This document shows, in pieces, positions 44,874-53,435 of a stretch of DNA of 64,000 nucleotides. Source of the DNA: Sphingomonadales bacterium. GTDB taxonomy: Bacteria > Pseudomonadota > Alphaproteobacteria > Sphingomonadales > Sphingomonadaceae. Location: assembly GCA_028871475.1 (NCBI GenBank), contig JAGWMZ010000008.1:62001-126000 (forward strand), in the 5' to 3' direction. The translations under genes were made by a program, and so were the position numbers. Below the pieces are notes generated by a model. The model was not told the DNA's origin. It worked only from the letters and a program-made list of their open reading frames with translations, and did no database searches. Within the stretch, counting starts at the first letter, position 1, and every line of letters begins with the position of its first letter.

Positions 44874-46286
44874 CTACAAACAGGCCTGCACCGCACGGGG
44901 CACGGCATCGGCCAGCGCCATGGCGGTAAAAGGGCCTTTCAGCAAGCCGGCGGCGCGCCCATGCAGCCAAACGCCCTGACAGGCGGCGGCGAATGGATCT
45001 TTCGGCATGGTCGCCAGCCGCCCGGCGATGATCCCCGCCAGCACATCGCCCGAACCCGCCACGCTGAGCCAGGCGGAGGCGCGCGGCACCATCGCCCAGC
45101 GGCCATCCCTGCTGGCGATCACCGTATCGGGGCCCTTGGCCACCACCGCGCCCAGATGACGCGCCAATGCCAAGGCGCGCTCGACCTTGCTGCCCGTGCC
45201 TTCCAGCGCGAAGGCCCTTTCAAGCCGCGCCAGTTCACCTTCATGTGGCGTGGCGATCATGGGGCCGCCTTCGGTCATCCGGGGCGTCAGCATCGAAAGA
45301 CCATCGCCATCGACGACATGAGGATGCGCCCCGCACAGCGCCAGCCCATCGGCCAGCCGGGACCGCGCCGCATCGCCGCGCCCCAGCCCCGGCCCGATCA
45401 GCGTGACGCCCTTGTCGGGCCGGTCCCACGCGGCCAGCGGTTTGACCACCAGATCGGGCGGCACAGCCAGAGCCTGATCACTGAGCATCTGCACATAGCC
45501 CGCACCGGTGCCAGCGGCTGCGCGCGCGGCCATCTGCGCGGCGCCCGGCATGTCGCCCACCACCATGCCAACCAGCCCGCGGGTATATTTATGCGCTCCT
45601 GCCGCTGGCGGAGCAATATGAATGCCCTCCACCATGCGCCCCGCGCCCACCGCCGGCGCGCAGCCGATGTCCACCAGCCGCAAATCGCCCATCCGCGCCA
45701 CCGCCGGCATCAAACCATGCGAGCGCTTCCACGCGCCCAAAGCGATGGTCATCTGATAATCCGGCAGGCTCTGGCCGAAATCATCACCGCAATCGGATTC
45801 CACACCAGACGGCAGATCGACCGCAATGCGATAGCGGTGCTGCGCCGCCAGTCCTTGCAGCATGGCCAGATGCGCCGGCGACAAAGCACGCGACAGGCCC
45901 GTGCCAAACAGGCAATCGACCAGCACCTCGCCCCGCATGGTCTGCCAGTCCGCGCCATCGCAGACCGCGCCCTCATAGGCCTGACACATGGCACGCGCCG
46001 CATCGCTGACCGGAGGGGCGGCCATCACCACCTGCACGCGCCCGCCGCGCTCCAGCAAAGCGCGGGCGATCACCCAGCCGTCGCCACCATTGTTGCCCGG
46101 CCCCACCAGCACGCTGACGGTCCGCTCCGGGCCCGCAACGCGCCATACATAGTCCGCCGCGCCGCGCCCGGCCCGCTCCATCAGCGCGGCAACGCTGATC
46201 CCGGCGTCAAACATCTGCTGCTCGGCGGCGCGCATCTGGCTGGCGGTGAGAATATCGGCGCCAAAGCGCACAGGGTCGACCATCAT
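44874..46286 (-). CDS. nnr: Bifunctional NAD(P)H-hydrate epimerase / ADP-dependent dehydratase
   Basis: Repairs damaged (hydrated) NADH and NADPH. The 470-residue protein fuses the YjeF-N epimerase (MRAAEQQMF, VGPGNNGGDGWVIARAL, DCLFGTGLSR) to a C-terminal ribokinase-like dehydratase (KYTRGLVGMVVGD, PHEGELARL, KGPDTVIA, GSGDVLAGIIAGRL with the catalytic Asp). Full length. Nine bases separate it from the downstream methyltransferase. Start at the first of two ATGs (46286). Confidence 0.93.
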   Translation of the reverse strand: MMVDPVRFGADILTASQMRAAEQQMFDAGISVAALMERAGRGAADYVWRVAGPERTVSVLVGPGNNGGDGWVIARALLERGGRVQVVMAAPPVSDAARAMCQAYEGAVCDGADWQTMRGEVLVDCLFGTGLSRALSPAHLAMLQGLAAQHRYRIAVDLPSGVESDCGDDFGQSLPDYQMTIALGAWKRSHGLMPAVARMGDLRLVDIGCAPAVGAGRMVEGIHIAPPAAGAHKYTRGLVGMVVGDMPGAAQMAARAAAGTGAGYVQMLSDQALAVPPDLVVKPLAAWDRPDKGVTLIGPGLGRGDAARSRLADGLALCGAHPHVVDGDGLSMLTPRMTEGGPMIATPHEGELARLERAFALEGTGSKVERALALARHLGAVVAKGPDTVIASRDGRWAMVPRASAWLSVAGSGDVLAGIIAGRLATMPKDPFAAACQGVWLHGRAAGLLKGPFTAMALADAVPRAVQACL

Positions 46287-46339
46287 TCAGGTCCTTCCTT
46301 GTCGGGCAGCGTCAAACCTCACCCCGCCGCGCGCCAAGG

Positions 46340-47080
46340 TCAAGCCCCGCTGGCGCTCGCCACATGGGCGCACAAGGCAGAGAGGCGCGCGGCCCATTCC
46401 GCCTGCCCCGCTGGCCCGGAAATCAGATCCTGCCGCAATTCAACACCGAGATAGAGCCGCCCATGCCCTTCGCCATGCCGGTCCATCGAGTAGTTCAGCA
46501 CATGGCCCGAATAAGGCTGCTGGTCGCCCACGCACAGGCCGGGCTGATCGCGAAGCCACGGCAGGGCGATATGCGGCGCGCGCGCATCGCGGTTGTAGAG
46601 CACGCCGATATGCCAGGGCCGCTGCTCCTGCGGGTGTTCGCTGAGCGAGGGGGTGAAGCTGTGCAGCGAGAGGATCAGCGCGGGCTCGTTGGCCGCCAGC
46701 ATCGCCTCGAGCGCTTCGTGATAGGGCCGATGATAGCGTGCGAGTCGCGCCGCGCGCCCGGCCGCGTCGAGCACATTGCCGGGAATAGGCACCAGATCGC
46801 TGGTTTCCGGGATCACGCCGGGGCTGAACTCATCGCGATTGAGGTCGCACACCAGCCGGCTGACATGGCCGAGCCAGGCCGTATCGGCCCCGCCCTGCGC
46901 CACCATCAGATCCGCCACAGCAGCCACGCCAATGTCGATGGCGATATGCTCATCCAGATGACGGGCGGGAATGCCCAGATCCACGCCATCGGGCACGCGG
47001 TTGCTGGCATGGTCGGAAATGATGGTGATGCCGCCCTTGCGCGGCTGGCCCAGCAGGCGCCATGACGGATCGCGGCTCAT
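46340..47080 (-). CDS. N-formylglutamate amidohydrolase family protein, short form
   Basis: A 246-residue paralogue of the gene at 18132-19136. Seen: IISDHASNRVPDG, HIAIDIGVAAVADLM, VCDLNRDEF, LILSLHSFTP and QPYSGHVLNYSMDRHG. Its ATG overlaps the ispE stop (ATGA), so it is co-translated. Nothing in the operon concerns histidine degradation, so the substrate is open. Short members of the family act on other formylated or acylated amino acids, but that is family knowledge rather than evidence here. Confidence 0.87.
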   Translation of the reverse strand: MSRDPSWRLLGQPRKGGITIISDHASNRVPDGVDLGIPARHLDEHIAIDIGVAAVADLMVAQGGADTAWLGHVSRLVCDLNRDEFSPGVIPETSDLVPIPGNVLDAAGRAARLARYHRPYHEALEAMLAANEPALILSLHSFTPSLSEHPQEQRPWHIGVLYNRDARAPHIALPWLRDQPGLCVGDQQPYSGHVLNYSMDRHGEGHGRLYLGVELRQDLISGPAGQAEWAARLSALCAHVASASGA

Positions 47081-47910
47081 CGCAGCGCTCCTGCCAAGTG
47101 CCACCAGCCGGGATGGTCGGCGGCGAAACGCGCGGCGGCATCGTCACGCGCGGCGGCGTCCTCGAACAGCGCAAAACAGGTCGCGCCAGAGCCTGACATG
47201 CGCGAGAGGAAAGCACCCGTCTCGCCAAGCGCGGCCAGCACGTCGGCCACCGGCGGACAGATGGAAATGGCGGGCGCTTCCAAATCATTGCGGCCTTTCA
47301 CGGCGATCTCGCGCGCGGTGCCCTGCGGCATGGCGCCGCGATCCATCCCGTCCCACGCGCGGAACACCGGGCCCGTGGGCAAGGGTACGCGCGGATTGAC
47401 CAGCAGCACCGGGCAGCCAGCCAGATCGGTGGGTGCGGGCGCCAGATCGGTGCCCGTGCCACGCCCGATCATCGAGACACTTTCAACGCAGGCGGGCACA
47501 TCCGCGCCCAGCCGGGCTGCCGCTGCCTGCCAGCCATCGGGCAAGCCGTGAACGCGGCGCATCAGGCGAAACACCGCCCCGACATCGGCCGAGCCCCCCC
47601 CCAGCCCCGCCGCCACGGGCAGCGCCTTGTCGAGCGCCACGCGCCAACCGGCATCACGCGGCAGCAGCGCCAGCGCGTCGAGCACGAGATTGCCCTCCTC
47701 GCCCGCCAGCAGCGGCGCGAATTCGCCATGGATGGTGAGCGCGTCGGCTGCGGCCTCCTCGACCGTCAGCCCATCGCCCGCGTCGACAAAGGCGAAATAG
47801 GTTTCCAACTCGTGGTAACCATCTTCGCGGCGGCGGCGCACATGCAGCGCCAGGTTGATCTTGGCATAGGCGGTTTCGGTCAGCATCGGAGGCATGGCTT
47901 GCGTGGTCAT
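47077..47910 (-). CDS. ispE: 4-diphosphocytidyl-2-C-methyl-D-erythritol kinase
   Basis: GHMP kinase of the MEP isoprenoid pathway, phosphorylating CDP-ME. The 277-residue protein has YAKINLALHV at the N-terminus, the ATP loop PVAAGLGGGSADVGAVFRLM, LGADVPAC and the C-terminal SRMSGSGATCFALF. Start ATG 47910 (MTTQAMPP); the open frame upstream is low-complexity and rejected. First gene of ispE - amidohydrolase - nnr - rRNA methyltransferase. Confidence 0.95.
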   Translation of the reverse strand: MTTQAMPPMLTETAYAKINLALHVRRRREDGYHELETYFAFVDAGDGLTVEEAAADALTIHGEFAPLLAGEEGNLVLDALALLPRDAGWRVALDKALPVAAGLGGGSADVGAVFRLMRRVHGLPDGWQAAAARLGADVPACVESVSMIGRGTGTDLAPAPTDLAGCPVLLVNPRVPLPTGPVFRAWDGMDRGAMPQGTAREIAVKGRNDLEAPAISICPPVADVLAALGETGAFLSRMSGSGATCFALFEDAAARDDAAARFAADHPGWWHLAGALR

Positions 47911-48057
47911 GCGTGTTGCCTTGGCGCGGGCGGGGGGCGGGCGCAAGAGGGAAGCGGTATGAAAGGCGCCCGTCCCGAATGTCCTTCGCACCGGCGCGTC
48001 AGGGCCCGCGCAGGCTTGCGCTTCATCGCGCCGCGCGCCAAGGCAGCGGCCAACGGC

Positions 48058-48909
48058 ATGACCCAACCGATTCCCTCCTCCTCGCCCATGAGCGCCCCGA
48101 TCGCCCCGGCGATCTCGGGCGCGCTTGACTGGTGGCGTGAGGCGGGCGTGGACATGGGCTTTACCGACACGCCGCGCCAATGGCTGGCGCCGCGCGCCGA
48201 TCCCGATGCGCCGCAGCAGCGCCCGGCAACACCCCTTCCCGCCGCCTTTGCCGAGGCGATCGCGGCTGCCAACGCGCCCGCCGCCCAGTCAGTTGAAGAG
48301 AGGCCTCTGATCGGCGGCGACCCGGCAGCCTTTCCGCAGGATCTGGCCGCTTTCGATGCCTGGTGGCTTAGCGAAGCCTCGCTCGATGGCGGCCATATCG
48401 AAGGGCGCGTGGCTGCCCGCGGCCCCGCCGATGCGCCGCTGATGGTGCTGGTGACGCAGCCCGAGGCGGGTGATGCGGCCACCGGGCGTCTGCTGTCCGG
48501 TCCATGGGGCGCTTTGCTGAGCGCGATGCTGGGCGCGATGGGCCTTGCCGAGGATGAGGTGCGCATTGCCGCCGTTCTGCCGCGCCACATGCCGCAGCCC
48601 GACTGGAGCGCGCTCAATGCCGCAGGACTTGGCGCGGTGATCCGCCATCATGTGACGCTGGCCCGGCCGGGACGGATTGTTGCGTTTGGGGGCAACATCC
48701 TGCCGCTCTTGGGCCACGCCTTGCCGCAAAGCCCTGCCGTTTTATCAGATGTTAACCAACAAGAGGCAGGGCAAAGCGGCCGCGAATCCCCGATTTCGGG
48801 GGGGGTAAAAGCGTCCTCGATCATGGCGATGCCGGATCTGGGCATGCTGCTGGAACGGCCGAGGGCAAAGGCCGTCTTCTGGCAAAGCTGGCTGGGGTGG
48901 CAGGGGTAA
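48058..48909 (+). CDS. Uracil-DNA glycosylase-like protein lacking cysteines
   Basis: A 283-residue protein whose middle (PLMVLVTQPEAGDAATGRLLSGPWGALLSAML) resembles motif A and the surrounding glycine-rich region of family 4/5 uracil-DNA glycosylases, with IAAVLPRHMPQPDW in place of motif with N-x-x-K and MAMPDLGMLLERPRAKAVFW near the end in place of the HPS region. There is not a single cysteine, so the 4Fe-4S cluster of those families is absent, and the canonical catalytic signature is degenerate. It may be non-catalytic. Start options are ATG 48058 or 48088. Divergent from ispE. Confidence 0.6.
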   Translation: MTQPIPSSSPMSAPIAPAISGALDWWREAGVDMGFTDTPRQWLAPRADPDAPQQRPATPLPAAFAEAIAAANAPAAQSVEERPLIGGDPAAFPQDLAAFDAWWLSEASLDGGHIEGRVAARGPADAPLMVLVTQPEAGDAATGRLLSGPWGALLSAMLGAMGLAEDEVRIAAVLPRHMPQPDWSALNAAGLGAVIRHHVTLARPGRIVAFGGNILPLLGHALPQSPAVLSDVNQQEAGQSGRESPISGGVKASSIMAMPDLGMLLERPRAKAVFWQSWLGWQG

Positions 48910-48996
48910 GGTGACGTTTTCCGACCGATCAGGGCGAGCGATCGCCCCCGGATCGGCCATGACAGGACGGATCGAAGTTTGAACGGACGGGGCTCG

Positions 48997-50844
48997 ATGA
49001 TGGCTGGACACCACAGGTTGCGCGCCGGTTTGCGCGCAATGAAGGGGCACCCTGCGCGCACCATGGTCAGTGCCGGGCTGGCGCTGGCGCTGGCCGCCGT
49101 GCCTTCGCTGGCCTGCGCCAATTCCGCCGCTGCCGATTATTTCATGGGCCGCAATGCCCGCTCCGCCGTGCCCAAGCTGCTGACGGAGGACGAGCGCAGC
49201 TGGTACAAGGATGCCTTCGCCGCGCTGAAGCGTTCGGATTGGGCGAGCCTGCGCCAGATGCTGGCCGACCGCCCCGATGGCCCACTGCACCCCGTGCTGC
49301 GCGCCGAATATTATCTGGCGCCCGGCAGCCCGAGGATCGATCTCGACACGCTGTCGACATGGCTTTCCACCGGCACCAACCTGCCCGAAGCCGAGCAGAT
49401 CGAGTTGCTGGCCACCAAGCGCGGCGGCGTGGCGCTGCCCGCCCTGCCGCAGCCCCAGCAATTGGTGAGCTGGCCCACCGCTCCGCGCCGCAGCCGCCCG
49501 CGTTCGGTGAGTGACGGCACCATGCCCGCCGCCGTTGCCACCGCCATCAACGACAAGATCAAGACCGACGATCCTGTCGGCGCCAAGGTTCTGCTCGACG
49601 GCGTGGATGCCACGCTCAGCCCAGAGGCGCGGGCTGAATGGCGCGAAAAGGTCGCCTGGACCTATTACATCAACAATATGGACAATGAGGCCTATGCGCA
49701 GGGCATCGCCGGCGCGCAGGACCCCAATGCCCCCACCGCCGGCGCATGGGTGGCGGAGTCCTGGTGGACGGCCGGCCTTGCCGCCTGGCGTCAGGGCGCA
49801 TGCCAGCAGGCCGCCCCGGCCTTCGCCGCCGCTGCCAAAACGGCCACCAATCAGGAGTTGACGGCGGCGGCCAATTACTGGCTCTCGCGCGCCTATGTCC
49901 GGTGCCGTCAGCCGGAACTGGCGGCTGTCCCCTTGCGCGCCGCCGCACGAGCGGATGAGACGCTCTATGGCATGTTGGCCGCTGAGCAGCTCGACCTGAA
50001 AATGCCCGGCACCCATGCCCAGCCCGACTTCACCCTGGCCGACTGGCAGGGGCTGCGCGATGACCCCAATGTGCGCATCGCGGTGGAGCTCTCCGAGATT
50101 GGCGAGGATGCGCTGGCCGACGATGTGCTGCGCTATCAGGCCCGTATCGGCGCGCCCGGCCAGTATCAGCGCCTGTCGCGTCTGGCGCGCGACCTTGGTC
50201 TGCCCGCCACGCAATTGTGGATGGCCTATAACGCGCCCGATGGCGGCAGCCCGGTGCCTGCCAGCCGCTATCCCACCCCCAAATGGACCCCGGCCGATGG
50301 CTGGAAGGTGGACCCCGCGCTGCTCTTTGCCCATACGCTGCAGGAAAGCTCGTTCCGCGCCAGCGCCGTCAGCCCGGCAGGGGCGCGCGGCCTGATGCAG
50401 ATCATGCCCGCCGCCGCGCGCGACCATGCCGCCATGCTGGGCGTGTCGGGCAATGTCGCGGATCTGACGCGGCCTGACATCAACCTCGCCTTCGGGCAGG
50501 AACATCTTGAGGCGCTGCGCAATTCCTCCGCGACGCAGGGCCTGCTGCCCAAGGTCATCGCCGCCTATAACGCCGGGCCCCAGCCCGTGGCCCGCTGGAA
50601 CACGCAGATCCACGACAATGGCGACCCGCTGCTCTGGGTGGAATCGGTACCCTATTGGGAAACGCGCGGCTATGTCGCCACGGTGATGCGCAACTACTGG
50701 ATGTACGAGCGCCAGGCCGGCGGCTCGTCGGACAGCCGCATCGCGCTGGCCCAGGGCCTGTGGCCCACCTTCCCCGAACTGGCAGGCAGCCGGGGCGTGC
50801 GCATGGCCGCCAATGACACCATCGTAACGCGCACGCAGGACTAA
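48997..50844 (+). CDS. Soluble lytic murein transglycosylase (Slt-type)
   Basis: Periplasmic muramidase that cleaves peptidoglycan with 1,6-anhydro product. About 615 residues: signal peptide (MVSAGLALALAAVPSLACA), a long superhelical region with TPR-like repeats, and a C-terminal SLT domain with catalytic E450 in HTLQESSFRASAVSPAGARG, then LMQIMPAAA and IAAYNAGPQPVARW. Tandem ATGs at 48997/49000 are the likely start region. moaB begins 4 bp after its stop. Confidence 0.92.
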   Translation: MMAGHHRLRAGLRAMKGHPARTMVSAGLALALAAVPSLACANSAAADYFMGRNARSAVPKLLTEDERSWYKDAFAALKRSDWASLRQMLADRPDGPLHPVLRAEYYLAPGSPRIDLDTLSTWLSTGTNLPEAEQIELLATKRGGVALPALPQPQQLVSWPTAPRRSRPRSVSDGTMPAAVATAINDKIKTDDPVGAKVLLDGVDATLSPEARAEWREKVAWTYYINNMDNEAYAQGIAGAQDPNAPTAGAWVAESWWTAGLAAWRQGACQQAAPAFAAAAKTATNQELTAAANYWLSRAYVRCRQPELAAVPLRAAARADETLYGMLAAEQLDLKMPGTHAQPDFTLADWQGLRDDPNVRIAVELSEIGEDALADDVLRYQARIGAPGQYQRLSRLARDLGLPATQLWMAYNAPDGGSPVPASRYPTPKWTPADGWKVDPALLFAHTLQESSFRASAVSPAGARGLMQIMPAAARDHAAMLGVSGNVADLTRPDINLAFGQEHLEALRNSSATQGLLPKVIAAYNAGPQPVARWNTQIHDNGDPLLWVESVPYWETRGYVATVMRNYWMYERQAGGSSDSRIALAQGLWPTFPELAGSRGVRMAANDTIVTRTQD

Positions 50845-50848
50845 GCCC

Positions 50849-51388
50849 TTGGCCATTGACGACAGTCGGACCTTCAAGCCGATCAACATCGCCCTGCTGA
50901 CAGTGTCCGACACGCGCACGCAGGCAGACGATACGTCCGGCGATATTCTGGCCGAGCGGATCACCACCAAGGGCCATGTGCTGGTGGCGCGCAAGATCAT
51001 GCGCGATGATGCCGAACTGCTGGCCGCCACCATCTGCGACTGGGTGCGTGACCCCAAGGTAGACTGCATCGTCTCGACCGGCGGCACCGGCCTCACCGGG
51101 CGCGATGTGACGCCCGAGGCGCTGGACCATGTGGTGGCGACCTTTGCCGGCAAGGCGATCCCCGGCTTTGGCGAGTTGTTCCGCTGGATCAGCTATTCCA
51201 CCATTGGCACCTCCACCGTGCAGTCGCGTGCCATGGCGATTGTGGCCGAGGGCACCTATGTCTTTGCCCTGCCCGGATCGAACGGGGCGGTGAAGGACGG
51301 CTGGGACCATATCCTCGACGAGCAACTCGACAGCCGGAACCGGCCTTGCAACTTTATCGAACTGATGCCGAGGTTGAAGGAAGTCTGA
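50849..51388 (+). CDS. moaB: Molybdenum cofactor biosynthesis protein B
   Basis: MPT adenylyltransferase-fold protein of 179 residues. Seen: NIALLTVSDTRTQADDTSGD, the signature CIVSTGGTGLTGRDVTPEAL, and FALPGSNGAVKDGWD. It probably adenylates molybdopterin, or is dispensable as in E. coli, before Mo insertion. TTG start at 50849 is four bases after the transglycosylase stop; an internal ATG would truncate the first strand. No other moa/moe gene is in the window. Confidence 0.93.
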   Translation: MAIDDSRTFKPINIALLTVSDTRTQADDTSGDILAERITTKGHVLVARKIMRDDAELLAATICDWVRDPKVDCIVSTGGTGLTGRDVTPEALDHVVATFAGKAIPGFGELFRWISYSTIGTSTVQSRAMAIVAEGTYVFALPGSNGAVKDGWDHILDEQLDSRNRPCNFIELMPRLKEV

Positions 51389-51401
51389 AAGGGAAAGACA
51401 G

Positions 51402-51428
51402 ATGCGAGGGCCATCGGCCTCGCATTTT
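51402..51428 (+). terminator. Terminator of moaB
   Basis: Stem ATGCGAGG / CCTCGCAT with an 8-nt loop, followed by TTT. It abuts the end of the converging nat gene. Confidence 0.75.
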
Positions 51429-52311
51429 AATTGTCTTCCTGATCCCGCTGAAAAACGCCGAGCATTTCGACCTCATCCAACGTCAGTTCGACCCGGAACA
51501 CATCCGCCAAAACCTCACGCCATGCCCGCGTATCGGCGATATCGCGCACATCGCTGATGCCGCCCGCATGGATGCTCAGCCGCGGCCCGTTGAGCGAAGC
51601 AAAGCCATCCGCAAGCACGATGGAAGCGAGGCAGGCGGTGGTAAAGCGCGTGCCAGGCCGCGTGCTGGTCCAGTGGTTGGACAGTTCCAGATCGACCGGG
51701 GCGACCTTGCCAAGACCGAAACTGTATTGGGCCTGAAACGCCCCATGGCCTTGCGCGCGTCCATCCGTGGCGCTGGCCGGGCCGGCGCGCTCCAGCAACC
51801 ATTCGCCTGTCGCTTCGCCCGAACCGCCGATATGGCGCAGCCGATGGTCCGCGCCATCGGGCGTGGACGCCTCGGCGCCATCGACCAATGGCATGGGCGG
51901 GACATAGGAACCGCCAAATCCCGCATCCGCGATCCATGGCGCCCCCGCGATCGTCACCAGACGCAGCGTATGGGTCAGCGGCGGCATGGTGAGGGCATCG
52001 CCGGGCCACTCCATCCCCAGCCAGACCCGCCCGAGCAGCGGCCGGTTCTCCAGCGCGATCTTCGCCAGCATCGCACCGAAAAGCGTGTTGTGCTCGAAAC
52101 AATAGCCGCCACGCCTTGGGCCCTCGATCAGCTTGGCGCGAAGGCTTGGCGGGTCGATGCGAATGCCGCGCCCCAGCATCACGTCGAGATTTTCAAAGCC
52201 GATCGTCTGGCGGTGCGCGCGCTGCATCATCGCCAGCCCTTCAGGGTCCGGCGTCGGGATCGACGTCAGACCGATGCGCGTCAGATAATCGTCAAGCACA
52301 AGCTCATCCAT
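51427..52311 (-). CDS. Arylamine N-acetyltransferase
   Basis: Transfers an acyl group from acyl-CoA to arylamines or related acceptors through a thiol protease-like triad. The 294-residue protein has the catalytic C71 in RRGGYCFEHN, the histidine in LTHTLRLV and the aspartate in WIADAGFGG, plus HRQTIGFENLDV. Start ATG 52311 lies 8 bp inside the upstream lacI-type gene, so the two are expressed together. The physiological acceptor is unknown. Confidence 0.93.
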   Translation of the reverse strand: MDELVLDDYLTRIGLTSIPTPDPEGLAMMQRAHRQTIGFENLDVMLGRGIRIDPPSLRAKLIEGPRRGGYCFEHNTLFGAMLAKIALENRPLLGRVWLGMEWPGDALTMPPLTHTLRLVTIAGAPWIADAGFGGSYVPPMPLVDGAEASTPDGADHRLRHIGGSGEATGEWLLERAGPASATDGRAQGHGAFQAQYSFGLGKVAPVDLELSNHWTSTRPGTRFTTACLASIVLADGFASLNGPRLSIHAGGISDVRDIADTRAWREVLADVFRVELTLDEVEMLGVFQRDQEDN

Positions 52312-53341
52312 GGCGCGGCTGGGCTGTCGAATGACGCATGCAGAGCACATGCTCATGCGTGGTGGGGGCCACACTGCCGCGGCCAGACATGAGGGCCAGC
52401 AGGCCATCGGTGGCCTGCCGGGCCATGTCCACGACAGGCTGACGCACGGTGGTCAGCGTCGGCCAGGCCAGCCGCGCCACATCCGAATCATCGAAGCCCG
52501 CGATGGAGAGCGTTTCGGGCACGCTGATCCCTGCCTCGCGCGCTGCCATCAGCGCGCCCACCGCCATATCGTCATTCTGCGCCAGAATAGCCGTGGGCAT
52601 GATCCCGCCCGAGATGATGCGCTGCATGGCAGCCACCCCGCTTTCCCGCGTGAAATCGCCCGGCTGTTCCACCACCGGCAGATAATCCAGCCCATAGGCC
52701 GCGAAAGCCTCGACATAACCCTGCCGGCGCAGGGCACTCGATATGTGGTCGCGGTGGCCATAGATCACCCCGATACTGCGGTGGCCCAAACGCAGCAGAT
52801 GCTCCGCCACGGCCCGGGCGGCAGCCACATCGTCCATGGTCGCGCAAGCACCGCGCCCGGGAAAACTGCGCGGCGCCACCCGCCCATAGGGCATGCCGAT
52901 GGCATCGAGCGCATCGAGCACCGGTTCAAGATCGGAGCTGGGCGGGGCGAGCACCACACCATCGAGCGCCGCCACGCGCAGCAGCGAGACCAGCCCCTGC
53001 GGGTCCTGCGTGGCATCGGCGAAAGGCAGAACGATCAGCCGATAACGCTCACCCGCCAGCCTTTCGAGCGCGCCGCGCTGCAATTCGACGACATAGCTGG
53101 GACTGGGGCGTTCATAGGTCAGGCCGATCAGGTAGGATTTCCGGGCGATCAGCCCCTGCGCCATCACATTGGGATGATAGTTCAGTTCGCGCGCGATGGC
53201 CTTGACCTGCTCGCGCACCGCCTGCTTCACATGAGGCTCATCGTTCATCACACGGCTGACCGTCTTGGGAGAGACACCCGCCCGGCGGGCGATATCGACG
53301 ATCGTGGCCCGTTTTTCGTCTGGTTTGCTCGAGGATGTCAT
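52304..53341 (-). CDS. LacI-family transcriptional regulator
   Basis: DNA-binding repressor/activator of 345 residues. The helix-turn-helix and hinge occupy about residues 13-60 (TIVDIARRAGVSPKTVSRVM, NYHPNVMAQGLIARKS), followed by a periplasmic-binding-protein-like sensor with GRGACATMDD, RLGHRSIGVI and SIAGFDDSDVARLAWPTLTT. The effector is probably a sugar or small metabolite, but no sugar gene is nearby. It overlaps nat and is divergent from the radical SAM gene. An inverted repeat TCGCCCT/AGGGCGA (53343-53371) just ahead of its start is a candidate operator. Confidence 0.92.
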   Translation of the reverse strand: MTSSSKPDEKRATIVDIARRAGVSPKTVSRVMNDEPHVKQAVREQVKAIARELNYHPNVMAQGLIARKSYLIGLTYERPSPSYVVELQRGALERLAGERYRLIVLPFADATQDPQGLVSLLRVAALDGVVLAPPSSDLEPVLDALDAIGMPYGRVAPRSFPGRGACATMDDVAAARAVAEHLLRLGHRSIGVIYGHRDHISSALRRQGYVEAFAAYGLDYLPVVEQPGDFTRESGVAAMQRIISGGIMPTAILAQNDDMAVGALMAAREAGISVPETLSIAGFDDSDVARLAWPTLTTVRQPVVDMARQATDGLLALMSGRGSVAPTTHEHVLCMRHSTAQPRHG

Positions 53342-53400
53342 GTCGCCCTGTATTGGCGCGGCAAAGGGCGAGCGTCAACTACGCCGCATATCACGGCCGA

Positions 53401-53430
53401 TTGACATATGTTCTTATTTTGTTCATGCTA
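53401..53430 (+). promoter_or_regulatory. Promoter of the radical SAM gene
   Basis: TTGACA (53401-53406), 17-18 bp AT-rich spacer, CATGCT/ATGCTA (53424-53430). Predicted initiation falls at or beside the ATG (53436), suggesting a leaderless message. The spacer start holds the palindrome ACATATGT (53404-53411). Confidence 0.5.
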
Positions 53431-53435
53431 ATGTC

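Noticed and set aside
43932..46454. An 840-codon frame antisense to the methyltransferase and nnr genes
   Set aside because: Spans two well-identified genes on the other strand; its product is compositionally biased (Arg/His/Gln).
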